A stretch of DNA of 64,000 bases from Echinometra lucunter (GCA_029962745.1 CM057154.1:28302396-28366395), one strand, 5' to 3'. Shown: positions 33,865 through 45,842, counted from the first letter of the stretch. The notes: a model not told the origin generated them from the sequence alone. Numbers and translations: made by a program.

Positions 33865-35025
33865 ATGAAATTCAATGAAAAGAATGTCTCGTACTTTGCA
33901 TCATGCAATTCCCCAGTGGATAAGACTGGATATTTACTGAAGAAAGCAGAGAATCACCGCAACTTTCAAAAGCGCTGGTTTGTTTTGAAGGGCAACTTGC
34001 TGTTTTACTATGACAAAGAAGGGGACAAGGACCCTCAGGGGGTTATTATTCTGGAAGGATGTCGAGTAGAACTTGCAGATCTGGAGGACTGCCTTTACTG
34101 CTTTCAGATTTCCTTCTCAGTGAAGGACTCACGGACATACGTGATGGCAGCCACCAACCAGGAGGAGATGGAGTCATGGATGAAAGCATTGTCATGCTCC
34201 AGCTATGACTACATCAAAGCAATGGTCGACGAGCTCCAGAAGCAACTGGATGACCTGTCACACGGAAATAGCGAGAACTCCCCAGCCATGGTCATTAGAA
34301 CATCGGTCATTCAGAGTAGTGAGGTCCCTGATACAGATGGTGCAACAGGTGGATCTGCACCTACTCCGATACCTTCAATACCGGAACATGTCATGGAACT
34401 ACCTCCCAAGCAAAATATGGGCACCTACGAGCGAGGCAAGACAGAATCACTTGCTCACAGAGGAGCTCCCCGGCAAAGTGCGTACCAGAGAAATTCACTG
34501 CCATTCAACAATTACAGTAATCCTTCTTATGACATTTGGGACCCTCTTGTTCCCTCAGATAAAGGCCCAGGAGAGCAACCCAATGGGGCTGCCAAGCCCA
34601 TACCCCAGTTTGTGGTTGAGCAAGATAGCAGTGATAGTGAGGAAGAGGCCGGCAAGCCATCAGATTCAGCTAACAACTCTAACAAGAATGCCCAAACAGA
34701 CTACAAGCCTGATCAGACCGATAGTCAGCACGTGTCCAGGTTGGCTTCAACAGGTCGTAAGGTCATGTCAGTATTCTATGAAAATCTCAACATGCCGCTT
34801 ATGTCTGGATCTAGTGATACCAGTCCTAGGCTTTCACGGAAGAGTGTCTTTGGCAGAGGACACACAGTTGCACAGAGCACCAAGTCAGCACAGTCTGGAC
34901 AGTCTGTCTTCCATGTTCACAATGAAAACATCAGATCATTCTCAGACATGCATGAGGAGTTTGGAATGCTCATTGTGAAAAAGATGAATTTGTTTCGTCA
35001 GAGGAAAGTTTCAGGATCATCTTGA
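33865..35025 (+). CDS. PH-domain endosomal protein, PHETA/Ses (FAM109) family
   Basis: 386 residues in one coding exon. The start ATG lies 12 bases after a good 3' splice site (TTTTTTCAG at 33844-33852), so a 5' UTR exon lies upstream. The N-terminus MKFNEKNVSYFASC matches the conserved start of vertebrate PHETA1/2. A PH domain covers about residues 17-111 (GYLLKKA, QKRWFVLKGNLLFYY, GVIILEGC, final Trp in MESWMKAL). It is followed by a short coiled coil (YDYIKAMVDELQKQLDDL), a long Ser/Pro-rich linker with an acidic patch (DSSDSEEEAG), and a C-terminal F&H-type motif (SFSDMHEEFG, Phe359 and His363). In vertebrates that motif binds OCRL/INPP5B, and the protein supports endosome-to-Golgi and recycling traffic. 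It is longer than vertebrate PHETA1/2 (about 250), the extra length being in the linker. One ancestral gene for PHETA1 and PHETA2 is likely. Confidence 0.93.
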   Translation: MKFNEKNVSYFASCNSPVDKTGYLLKKAENHRNFQKRWFVLKGNLLFYYDKEGDKDPQGVIILEGCRVELADLEDCLYCFQISFSVKDSRTYVMAATNQEEMESWMKALSCSSYDYIKAMVDELQKQLDDLSHGNSENSPAMVIRTSVIQSSEVPDTDGATGGSAPTPIPSIPEHVMELPPKQNMGTYERGKTESLAHRGAPRQSAYQRNSLPFNNYSNPSYDIWDPLVPSDKGPGEQPNGAAKPIPQFVVEQDSSDSEEEAGKPSDSANNSNKNAQTDYKPDQTDSQHVSRLASTGRKVMSVFYENLNMPLMSGSSDTSPRLSRKSVFGRGHTVAQSTKSAQSGQSVFHVHNENIRSFSDMHEEFGMLIVKKMNLFRQRKVSGSS

Positions 35026-35407
35026 ACAATTTAACTTTAGTTTTATCCTACGTTGTATCCTGTAGTTAGCTTGGAAATTGAAAATTTCCAATTATCTGTG
35101 TTTACTGTATTCTTGCATGGACAAAGTCCACTCATTTCATGTTCATCTCTTTGGAGTTTGTTTGATGCAGGCTCTGGTGAAAGTTGCTCTGTGCAATTTT
35201 CAGTTTCACTACGATACTTAAAAAGAGGTTGTCCAATTATAAAACTGTTTGCCACAAATGGAAAGCTGCCCATTTTCTTATACAAGTGACTCTATTTGAA
35301 ACACAGAAACTTTAACTAAGTTCATTTTCTAGACTATTGCAATAGCTAGGACACAAACAAGTAATAATGTGTGATCTTGTGTTCACAAGCCCCAGGATGT
35401 CACTCCA
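35026..35407 (+). other. Probable 3' UTR of the PHETA-like gene
   Basis: Non-coding sequence after the TGA. A candidate AATAAA lies downstream at about 35687, beyond the palindromic element. Confidence 0.4.
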
Positions 35408-35535
35408 GGGGGGTGTAACATAAAGAGATACAATCAATCTTACAATCAATTGTATCTCTTTAGTACATGGTTTGCCATAGACTTACGATTGATATCAATC
35501 GTAAGATTGATTGTATGTTTTATGTTACACCCCCC
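35408..35535. mobile_element. Palindromic MITE
   Basis: Perfect 17-bp inverted ends, GGGGGGTGTAACATAAA at 35408-35424 and its complement ending at 35535. Internal palindromes include CTTACGATTGATATCAATCG plus TAAG near 35482-35505. Total 128 bp. Confidence 0.8.
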
Positions 35536-35627
35536 AGACCTTAAAAACCTTCTAAATGATACTACACTGTACTTACATTTGTACATTTGATAGAGAGTTT
35601 ATTGAGTGAACCATTATACCAAAGCTA

Positions 35628-35666
35628 CACCCCCCCCCCAAAAAAAAAAAAAAAAAAAAAAAAAAA
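35628..35666. repeat. poly-C/poly-A homopolymer pair
   Basis: A C run followed by about 27 A, within an otherwise ordinary intergenic stretch. Confidence 0.9.
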
Positions 35667-35810
35667 TATTGCTCTAGACCTTCAGAAAATAAAGTAGTAT
35701 GGAGTCTGGCTCGTATACAGATGCAAGTTCTAGAAGTGGAAAATGTTTTTGAATTTTCATTGTTCAACACGGAAGAACTCCTGAATGGACAGTGAAGGAA
35801 GAATACACAA

Positions 35811-35949
35811 GGGGAGCGTTTCATGAAGAGCCTTGTTGGTGATTTTCTCTGACTAATTTGCTCTCAGCCAATCGGATGCGAGGATTTTCAGTAGCTTATA
35901 ACGGTTGTCAGTGAAAATCACCAACAAAACTCTTCATGAAATGCTCCCC
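35811..35949. mobile_element. CTCAGCCAATC MITE, copy A
   Basis: 139 bp with inverted ends GGGGAGCGTTTCATGAAGAG and CTCTTCATGAAATGCTCCCC, and sub-terminal inverted TTGGTGATTTTC/GAAAATCACCAA. The core CTCTCAGCCAATCGGATGCG is shared with copies at 45041, 48128, 52060 and about 56440. Confidence 0.85.
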
Positions 35950-38900
35950 AGGTCATAGATATTCTTACTCAGAAGTTACAAATATATCACGACAGGCATC
36001 ATTTTGCATGACCAAAATTGTTCTTAAATGCCTGTTGTACTATGTACATGATGTGCAAACACTCATGATTGTGTACTCAGTAGTGACTTTACTTTATTAG
36101 ATAATTGTAAGAAAACATAGCAATGATATATTTGAAGTTACATGGTATACATATTTATCAGAGTTTTATATTCATTCAAATGCTGTAGTTGAGAAAGAGG
36201 TGCTATATGAATTTATAATTATTATACTTCATGTTAATGCAGAAAAATGAAAATGCCTGTACATTATGCTTTAATTTCTTTTTTGTAGTGTACGAGCATG
36301 CATTTGATTGACAAGTGATGCATTCTACTGACAGTTTTCTTTATTTAGGTTGATATTTAAAGTAATGTGACGAACTTCTTATTAGGAATGAAGTCCAAAA
36401 TAATCAAGTATTGAATTACACATCTCTTCCTGGTTCACTCTCTTGTTATGGTGAGAATGTAACAAACAAGGAACAAAAATATTATGATATCAATGCATGT
36501 GCATGTAACCTTGCAAGAGAGTGTTCATTACATACGTGCACGGCATCATATTCTGAACAGGTTGTAATAATAGTGGAGGTATTTTTTTTCCCTCTAATGA
36601 AGATATGTAATGTGCATGCAGTACAAATGCGTGTACACGTACATGTATATGCTACATGTAGCATCGTATTGAAATCGTTTTGAAAAATATTGTAGGGGCT
36701 GTAGAAAAACAATTCAATATTTCTAGAACATCAAGATACATAGAAACCAAAACCCAGTCACATTTCTCTTGAAAAACTACATTTGTAGGTAGGTTTAGGA
36801 TTACTACTCCGGTATCCCAAATTCGCACTACAGGTATGTTTTCCAGATTGCACACTTCAAATGAAACAAAAAGTACACAGGAGTTAAAGTGCTCTGCAGT
36901 TTGGATTCTTTTCATTATTTTTTCAAAAGCAGTTTTGGATAGAATTACATGTATGAACTTTTCAACCATTCTCCCAAATATCAAAACCTGGCCTACAGTA
37001 ATGCTTAAAGTTAAGCCATAATTTTTTTTTTAATATATTTTTTTTTTTACTCACTTTTTCTCAAAGGTAACTTGCCCATCATCGGTATTCACTTGAACCC
37101 TTTGGCTACCCTAAATCTAAGATGGCTACCCTAAATCTATGATGGCCACCTAGCAAACTTAAGCAAATTACATGTACTTTGGAAGTCTGAATGGCTGGCA
37201 TGTACATGTATACTTTACATGTACATGCATTCATGATATGCTGTGCACACTGCACAGGTACATGTTGTAACCACATACAGTGCAACGCCTTTATTGCGCG
37301 TTATTTGGGATGGACTTCTGATGTCACAAAGGTTATCAGTTCTATTTTGCCTTAAAGTCAGCTTACCAAAGTAAAATACTTACAAGTGATCTGAATATGA
37401 GCTACATGTACATGTAAGGGCCAGTTAAGGCATTTTACTTTCATAGCCAAGTAAAATGCTAAATAATTTTCTTACTTGCATGTACATGTAATCTGTGTAT
37501 CAAATTGAATACTGGTGCTAGACTATAAAAATGTAGTATAGTTTAGTTAGCACCCCTCCATCCCCACCCCCTCAAAAAAAAAAAAAAAAAAGAAATTGGG
37601 GTGATGTAAAAGTAAATGATTTCAGTCTGCCTTGATAATTTTTTTTAATTTTTAACTCGAACCATTACCCAGGTGGATATATTAGAGTATTAAAAGTTTA
37701 CTAAAAGATGTATGATCACTTTCAAGTTCTTATCATTTTAACTTTTGATGTTTATGGTGTACTTGTACTTAGTCTAAGAACTCATTTGAATCTTTTTGTT
37801 CTTTTAGGAGTTATCAGTGTGTTTCTGGAATTTTGACTGCTGTCACTTCTGTTAACCCTTTTCATGCCACTTTCCATTGCTAGGGTGACTAGCACTAGCT
37901 TCTGACACTAGCAGTAATACATACTCAGATACACAGTGACCATTTGCTCCAAAAATTAAGAAAATTTATCGCCTGTTGCAGACTGGCAATAAAAAAATCA
38001 GTTTTTGCGAGACCAGCGTGATTACGTAAAAAGAACCATTTGTTCATTTGTTATTCATTTGTTAGTCATAACTCCATGACGTACTCCATTTCAAATGCAA
38101 TGTGATTATTAAGAATCTATGATTAGGCTTTTTGTCCTTGTTAAAGTTTCTTACCCACAAGCATACGAAAAATGACTTTGGTTGTGGATGGGCTATAATG
38201 ATTAAACAACGTACAACCAAACAAAGTTCATGTATTCCACATTATGTACTGAATCAAAGAAGCAAAAGCACTTCAGTGGTTTTTGCATTTTGCCTTTGCA
38301 AAACCTATGCAGGCCGTATGTGATACTTGCTAGCAAATATGCACTTTTTATTACTTGAATTTTTTATTATTCATCCTACTCTGTATTTGTGCTTGGTACA
38401 TGTGATTTGTTACAGAAATCTTGAAAGCAGGGTGCTGCTGCACAGGTAGCACAGAATTACACAAATCTTACACTACTGACGGTTTCTCTTCCTTTAATTG
38501 TTTTCACTTTTGTTTGGCTTGTTTTAATTGCTTGAGACAGCATTGGTGTAGCCAACTTTTTTCATGGGGGGGGGGCAGTCCCAAGTTAATATGCTTACAA
38601 TCATTGTAAACAGGAATTATATGCTTGCATTTGCAAAAAGAATACTGAATGCATTGAAAAATCTTTAAATATCCATTAAACTTAAAGTAGAGGATGGTTC
38701 GATGCAATAGGGACTGCCCCTCCAACTGGCCAAGCATAATCTGTTGGCTCATCTTGTGATATAATTATATGATTTAAATCATGTGTGGGTTTGTACAATA
38801 CCTGTAAATGTGCTATTTTGGTGACTGCCATTTGTTGCATAAAACAATTTAATTCAGTTTTGAAAAGGATGTGAAAGACAGATTTACACCTACATCCTGT

Positions 38901-40606
38901 ACAGTGCATATCAGAAAAAAAAAAAAAAAAGATACCAAACTTTGAAAGCTTCTTATAAAGTCACAATGAATATGACCTTGAAGTTCATTGCGTAGTGAAG
39001 AATAAATTGTTTTCTGCTTAATTATACCAAATTCATAGTTTTTCTGTCATGGATGGCTGAGTACTGGGTATTAAAAAAGCTTCCTCAAAATCTGCTTGTA
39101 TCAAGTTTGGGCTGATGCAAGGAATTTGGGTCAAGCTACATGCATGTTTACTCCTACTCTAACCTTTTAAAAGTTGAATTCTGCTTTTTGTTTTGATAAT
39201 TCATTGTTTTGTGATCCAATTTATCTGAGATTTCAAAGGACCTTGTTTGTTTCCATAAGATAATCTTAATTCATTTTAATCAGACTGAGAATTTCCTTGT
39301 ACCACACTATCTAAAAACTTGCTGCTCATTGATTACATTAATTGCACCTGTTCACTTGCATAGAGTGCATCTCAAATAGAGAAATGACTTAAAGGGGTTC
39401 CTAAAATTAGAAATTTAGGAAATGCAGGGTAGATACATACATGTACATGGATTGATAACTCCTAGTGTAAGAGATATACATGTATATGTATGTACCAGAA
39501 ATCCCATGAAAAGACTGCATCACAAATAAACTTTGTCCATTTTGAATCGCTCAATAAACAAGCGTTCCTTAAACGAGGGATGCAGATGAAGCCAAGATTG
39601 TATCATGGTGACAAAAGGAATATCATGAATTTTGCTTGTAATAGACGTTTTCTTGATTTGAGATGACATTGACATGTTTTCTACACTACAAGTGCGCAAA
39701 ATCAAATTAAGTAACTCGCCAATAGCTTTCTAACTGAATAACAATTGCAGAAGGGCTTTTGACTCACATCCTTTGCTTCAACCCAAACTTGGTACAAGAG
39801 GATTTGACAATACTTTTTGAAGCCTGCTGCTACATGTAAGTCATCTGTGGTTGCACAGTTATGAATAAGCAATCATCAGACAGAATACTAGTTACTCTTT
39901 GCCATGACATGAATTGCAGGGTCACACAAAGCACTTTTTTCATTAGTAGCTGTCAAAGTTGGGTATACTTTTTTGATACACACTGTATATTCAGCATATT
40001 TATGTGTCTTCTTGACAGCTTGTAATACTTGGATCTATCCAAACCTTTCTGGTTTATACAAGTTAAATTGTTATAATAACAAACATATTTCTGTTCTCAT
40101 TGTCGGTGTAACAAGCAACTTGGTGCTTCACACAATTTTGTGTAATCTTTCCAGAAGTACAATGAAAACAAATCATGATATACATGTATATAAACAAACA
40201 CACCTTTTCAAAACTGAATTTTGAAAAATAGTTTTGAGCACAGTGTCATGCAGTTAAATGCCTACACATAATTCTCCCACATCATACATGTATGTCTGGA
40301 CACAGGTCTCTCCTTGGCTGTAAAAATACTTCTGAAAAAGAATAATGCCTGCCTTGTACAGGTCAGTGTATTTGAAGATAAATGTAAATATATATATTAT
40401 ACCAAAGTCAGTTTATATGGAGCATGTTTATGGAAATAATTAAAAGGAATATATTAGAAAGCATTGCATATTTTTATCTCTTCCTGTACATAATTTATTT
40501 TCATTTGCCTCTCAGTGTTGTCTTCTAGCTATTTGCTTATAGATTATTAAGATCGATATGTGTATTTGTTTATTTAAGGTGCTGTTCATCCCATTGCATA
40601 AAATTT

Positions 40607-40640
40607 ACACACACACACACACACACACGCTCACATACAC
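40607..40640. repeat. (CA)n microsatellite
   Basis: ACACACAC tract of about 30 bases with a GCTCACAT interruption. Confidence 0.95.
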
Positions 40641-41711
40641 ACAGATGAAGTACGTAGTTATGCAAGTACTAGAAGGCAGAATTGACAGCAGTGTTGGTAA
40701 AAGCCCAAAGTTTTAAAAATAGTCCCCAATCCTGTACTGTGTGATTACTCGATTTTAGGATTTACTGATGTAGGCCTGTTGATGTAAATGTGTATTGATT
40801 TAACACTTTTTGGAATACATTAATCACCCAGTATTTTCTTGAACATTTCACAAGGTGAACAGCACCTTTAAAGAGAGAGACTTTGGGTCTGGTAAAAACA
40901 AGTGCGCATATTTTTTCCCCTACCTGTGCCTTCCTGTCCATTTTATTCCATTGGAGGAGGGCATCACAAGAGCTAACACACACATGTACTAGCTGTACAC
41001 AACATACTTTTTTCAGGTGATTGATAGACTTTAAGAAAACTTGAGAGAAGTCAGATAGATTTATGACAGCTATACCAAATATGCTAGCTTGGTTGTTTCT
41101 AAAAGGGTACATTATGTCGAAATTCTTGTTGAAAGAGTGAAGCAGTGTGTATTGATAGAGATTAATGGGATAATTGAAGGATATATAACTCTAGTTTTGT
41201 AATCCATCGTGCTGAAAGGCACTTTGGATATTGCCCGTTCAGACTCTGTACAGACAACATGAAACAGTTTCTCATTACCAGTCTATCTACATCAGGCTCG
41301 GATCCAGGATTTCTTGGGGGAGGGCCCAAATTTGAAATTATGTGAGTCAAATATTGGCACGTAATGCTGTGGCATATCTGGCACTTAGTCTCGTTTGGGG
41401 GGGGGGGGGGATTCTGAGATTTTTAGGTCCATACAGAGCATCATAATGGCTAAAGTTTCTAAATTCAAAAGGAAAATGTAGATTTGCACCTATGGTTTGA
41501 GGGGCTCCTTCTTCATGTTTTGTTTTGTAATGAATAACGTTAGTTTCTGTGGTTGTCACCGTATATGTTTATTAACTCCCTCGAAACCTGCCCTAAACAC
41601 TTGTGAATCCTTATTAGCATACATCGGCTCTTGCATGAGCCGTAAAGAGTGCTGTACCTGGCGTACCGCGTCAAGGAGGGGGGGGGGGGGGGCAAGTGAC
41701 CGAGGTGGGGG

Positions 41712-42000
41712 CAGCCACAACCATATTTAAGTCTATGTTAATTTCATTTTTGAGCAAGCAAAATAAAAACACTCCTCTTTTAATATTGGCAGGGCAAACT
41801 GCATGGGTTTTGTTGTTGCAAGTTGGGGCAGGCACTATTGTGTTTAAGGCGATGTTAATTTAATTTCGGTGAGCGAGTGAAGAAAAAGACACTTCTCTTG
41901 TAATAATGTTTGGAACATAAACTGGGTTTTTTTTGTTGCATATCTGGGCGGCCACAGTTGTGTTTATTAAAGGCAATGTTAATTCTTTTTCGCTCGCTCG
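41712..42000. repeat. About 118-bp tandem repeat, 2.4 copies
   Basis: Units starting at 41712, 41829 and 41949 share CACA/TTGTGTTTAAAGGC-ATGTTAATT, then GAGCGAG-type words, then AAACTGCATGGGTTTTGTTG. They resemble the internal repeats of the hAT-type element at 42990-43986 and lie between G-rich and C-rich blocks, so they may belong to a decayed related element. Confidence 0.6.
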
Positions 42001-42899
42001 CTTTTCTTTTCTTCTTCTTTCTTCCCCTTTTCTGTTTCTCTCCTCTTTCCCTTTCCCTTATTTTCCTTCTCTCTCTTTTTTGGGGGCAGACAAAGGCCCC
42101 CCCCCCCCCGGATCTGTGCCTGGTCGACACAGAAAATGATATTACATTGACATTATGCCAACAACTGCTGATAACTGCTAAACAAGGTTTCTCTTTTCTG
42201 ATGCAGGGAGATAAAGATATTTTGCCTCTACCCCCCCCCCCCCCCCACACCACATTATTTGAATATTTGATATCTGTTTTTTCATATCTCATATGTTATT
42301 TCATATCTGTTTAGATATGTGATATCATATGTATCCGGACAATCTATTGTGTTTCATTCCTTGGCCAGGAATTGTGCCTATTTTATGTACATGCCTATAA
42401 AATGTGATGTAACATATGTACTCTAGTTTATTCTTTGCGAAGAAATTATTAAGTATGCCAACATACATGCACCTCAAGTTATCTACTTAGATTACTGTTA
42501 TGGTGACTTGTGAACATAATTTCTTCCTTGCCAAGATTCATTGATCTAAAGCACTGGGAGTGTTTCAGTATTTACATGTTACTGGCTGGCTGGTATAGTT
42601 CATTTAGTAACGCTCTGTTTTTATCTCATATTTATGATTAAATGTAAGTTACTTTAAGTTAGAAGTAAAATCTTAACAGAAAGCTGCAGGGAGCCTTATT
42701 TTCTGTTTTTTATGATACCCATTACTGAACACATGCACTTGACATTTGATTTGAACCTTGTAAATATGTTTCATTTCCCAAGTATTCATAAAAACAAGTC
42801 CACGATAAGGTAAACTTTTACATCCTTACTGCTATCTGTGTCTTTTAATGCCTTGCCCACTGAAGGTAGTGTCGGTGGCATTATGTTTTTGGCTTGTCC

Positions 42900-44450
42900 G
42901 TCCATCCCTCTATTTCGTTAACCAAATATAGGAAGAACTGTTTGAGGTATAACTTCAAACGTGATACTAGTATAGGAAGACAGTCTGGTCAGTGGTGGCA
43001 CCAGGATTGTTAAAGTGGGGGGGGGGGGGGGCAAATGGAGGGCAAAAGAAATTGTTGGGGGGGGCAGGGGCAGTCAAATATTTTTTGCGTGTATGGAAAA
43101 ATCGAGCGTGAAGCGCGAGTTTTAGTCGCCAGCGTAAATCCACTTTGAGGAGTGGGGGGGGGGGGATAATTGAATTTTTGGACGATTTTTTTTCCCTCTT
43201 ACACACATTTTTATATCAATTTTGTGAGCGAGCGAACAAAAAATAACCGCTTTTTTGGTTTTTAATTGCATTGTCGAATAAATATTCTGAAATATGACGA
43301 GCGAGCGAAGCGAGCGAGCCAAAAAAGGCCACTTTTCTTGTTTTTAATTGCATTTTAGAAAAGAAATGATAAAATATGACTAGCGAGCCAAAAATAACCA
43401 CTTTTTTTGGTTTTCAATCACATTTCCAAATAGAAATTCTAAAATATGATGGTTGTTTATGATAGATATTCAAAATTTTTACTAACTGATAAATCAAAAT
43501 ACATTTTCCTCCTTAAAAAGTGAGGGGGATATTTGTACACGCCATCCCCCACTCCAAAAAGGGGGGATATATCCCCCATCCCCCCCCCCCCGGGATTTAC
43601 ACCAATGCTTTAAGTGGCCCTGATAAACATTTTTCTGTTACACGTGATATAGAGAGAAATTTTTGTAAAATCAGGTAATGCTTAATGGGGCAAAGATATT
43701 GATCAAAACTAGATCATGAACTGAACATTTACATTAGAAACTAATAGTATGCGAGGAAGCCAACAGCAACTGAATGAGAAAATTGTCAAGTTTTGAAGAG
43801 CGGAAAATGGTATTTTAAAGCACTTCACAGCATGAATATGATGCTTATGACAACATCTACTTATTTACAAATTACTGTATTATTTTTCTTTTCAGTCCTC
43901 AGAATTTCTGGGGGGGGGGGGAGCAAAGCTTCTGGGGGGGGGCATTGCCCCCCATGCCCCCCCCCCCCCCCCTGGTGCCGCCACTGAGTCTGGTTAAGTC
44001 TTTGGGTATGTAGGTCAAAGGTCACAGAGGTCAATTCCAAAATTTCAGGTTTAAGTTTCAATGAAATATCTTACGAACAATTTGAGGTATGAACTTCAAA
44101 CTTGGTGCTAGTGTGCATCACCATAGGAAGACAATCTGATTAGATTTTTTAGTACAAAGATCAAAGGTCAATGTCACAAAGGTTAATTTATGAAATTTTG
44201 GGTTATAATGTGATATCTCAAGAACCATTTGAAGTATGAACTTCAAACTTGGTGCTACTATGCGTCACATAGGAAGACAATCTGTTTAGATTTTGGGGTA
44301 CGAATGTCAAAGGTCACAGAGGTCATTTCCGAAATTTAGGGTATTGGCCCTATTAATGCTATATCTCAAGAACTATTTGAGGTATGAACTTAAAACTTGG
44401 TGCTAGTATGCATCTCTGTAGTGAGAACAGATTGATGAGATTTTTTATGT
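42900..44450. repeat. 146-bp minisatellite with AGGTCA words, split by a transposon
   Basis: Units share GAACTTCAAACTTGGTGCTA, CATAGGAAGACAATCTG and GGTCAAAGGTCACAGAGGTCA. The AGGTCA-like word starts at 44012, 44158 and 44304, exactly 146 bases apart. A partial unit at about 42925-42989 ends at the hAT-type insertion and resumes at 43987. Confidence 0.85.
42990..43986. mobile_element. Non-autonomous hAT-type element with 8-bp TSD (copy 4)
   Basis: The 997-bp element has 16-bp inverted ends, CAGTGGTGGCACCAGG and (complement) CAGTGGCGGCACCAGG. The exact target duplication AGTCTGGT lies at 42982-42989 and 43987-43994. The inside has long G and C runs and an 80-90-bp internal tandem repeat at about 43223-43450 (GCGAGCGAA..., AAAATAACCGCTTTTTTGG, TTTTTAATTGCATT). 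It is inserted in a minisatellite unit. No transposase. Confidence 0.92.
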
Positions 44451-44974
44451 AATTATGTTTCTTTTTAATTCTGGTTATCACAATAATTCAAGAACATTTT
44501 GAGCCGTGAATATAGGTGGAGGCGTATAAGAGACGCAGTCGCATTCATCTTGTTAAATAATGTTACAAAGGAGGTTCGTAAGGTTTTGGTGTGGGAGGGG
44601 GCGTCACACGCCACATTGCTCCACAACTGTATCACCAAAAAGCGTCGAAAAGGGTCTGTTTTCAGCCATACGACGTCGATTTTCCTTTTTTTTTTTTTTT
44701 TAAAGGGGGGATGTTTTTCAGGTTGAATCGCTGTTTAGGGTACTAATCAACAAGTTTGATCTTCAAAATTTAGGGTATTAAAACTTCATGTACTTTTTAA
44801 ATTCTGCTTTGTATCTGTTTCTACGATGATTGATTCCAATTTTCATTCCTATCATGTTTATGTTTGTTCTTAAAAGCGCGATTTTGTTGTTTTCCTGCTT
44901 TATAGGAGTTATTCACTTTATATGCCATTAAAGGTATAGTGTACTTGGTACCATGATAATTAATACGCCACTTA

Positions 44975-45842
44975 AGGGGCCGTGTTCAAATATGAGGCGA
45001 CATGTCCCCGCAAGAAATCACCGCAAGATTTTAGTGTTCAGGGGATCAGAACATTTCATGAATAGTTTTGTCTGTGATTTTCGCTGACAAATTTGCTCTC
45101 AGCCAATCAAATGCAAGGATTTCAGTAGGTTATATAACAGTTGTCAGTGAAAATCACTGACAAGACACTTCATGCATGAAACGCTCCGTACATGTATGAT
45201 GTAGATGTTGTATGGCGCGACATTTTGCTGCCACTTATGTTAATGAACGTGTATTAAATAAAATCCAGTGTAAATTTCGTTGTTTGACTCACAAAATGCC
45301 CATATTTACGGGAAGACAGAATAACATTCCGAGAAGAGAAAGACTCATTTTTGTGTAAAAAAAAAAAAAAAAAATCAAATTGGCGATGAATTTCATTATC
45401 TTTTTCAATTTAATGTTTTTGAAGAGCAACGAAAAATATACTTGAAACGTTAATGACCCAGATACGTACAAAATGAATCAACTATATTCAACAGTGAAAA
45501 TAAGACTGTCCTTTCAAATTGGCCAAATTTGGTGCTTGTATTATAAATTATTTAAAGCGTTGAATAATTTATGCTATCATTCGTGATCGTGTGCATCCCC
45601 TCCCCTTGCTGAAAACATACCTTGTTTTCAGGCTGTGCAATACTTCTATTTGTTTGTATATAGTGTTTTTCTCATTGTTTATTTATTTGTGTATTTATTT
45701 GTTATTAGTTTATTAATTTTTTCTTCCCCCTTTTCTTTTTCTTTGAATTATTTTGGTTCTCACTGAACACGTAATTGAATAATGTATTGACTTTTACACT
45801 AAAATGTTTCGGGGACATGTCGCCTCATATCTGAACATCCCT
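44975..45842. mobile_element. PIF/Harbinger-like non-autonomous element
   Basis: Inverted ends of about 32 bp: AGGGGCCGTGTTCAAATATG then AGGCGACATGTCCCCG, and the complement of the right end AGGGATGTTCAGATATGAGG then CGACATGTCCCCG. TTA flanks both sides (44972-44974 and 45843-45845), the TWA target typical of PIF/Harbinger. A CTCAGCCAATC MITE (45041-45187) sits inside. No transposase frame was seen. Confidence 0.7.
45041..45187. mobile_element. CTCAGCCAATC MITE, copy B
   Basis: GGGGATCAGAACATTTCATG ... TTCATGCATGAAACGCTCC with the core GCTCTCAGCCAATCAAATGC. Nested within the element at 44975-45842. Confidence 0.8.

Larger units (their letters stand above)
35950..42840. other. Gene-poor intergenic stretch
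   Basis: About 7 kb without a recognised exon on either strand. It contains many copies of the palindromic octamer TACATGTA (36600-40300), a CA microsatellite at 40610-40640, G-rich transposon debris at 38545-38730 and 41291-42240, and an imperfect tandem array of about 118 bp at 41712-42000. Confidence 0.6.

Noticed and set aside
34205..34978. 257-residue plus-strand frame overlapping the PHETA-like gene
   Set aside because: It is an out-of-frame shadow of the PHETA coding exon. It shows no domain, while the PHETA frame has a PH domain and a conserved start.
41291..42122. Possible hAT-type element from CAGGCTCGGATCCAGG to GGATCTGTGCCTG
   Set aside because: The ends look right for the family, but the flanks (ATCTACAT and GTCGACAC) differ, so the borders are unproven.
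41855..42314. Overlapping frames of 130-145 residues on both strands
   Set aside because: They are Arg/Lys/Glu-rich or Leu/Phe/Pro-rich products of pyrimidine tracts and C runs in transposon debris.
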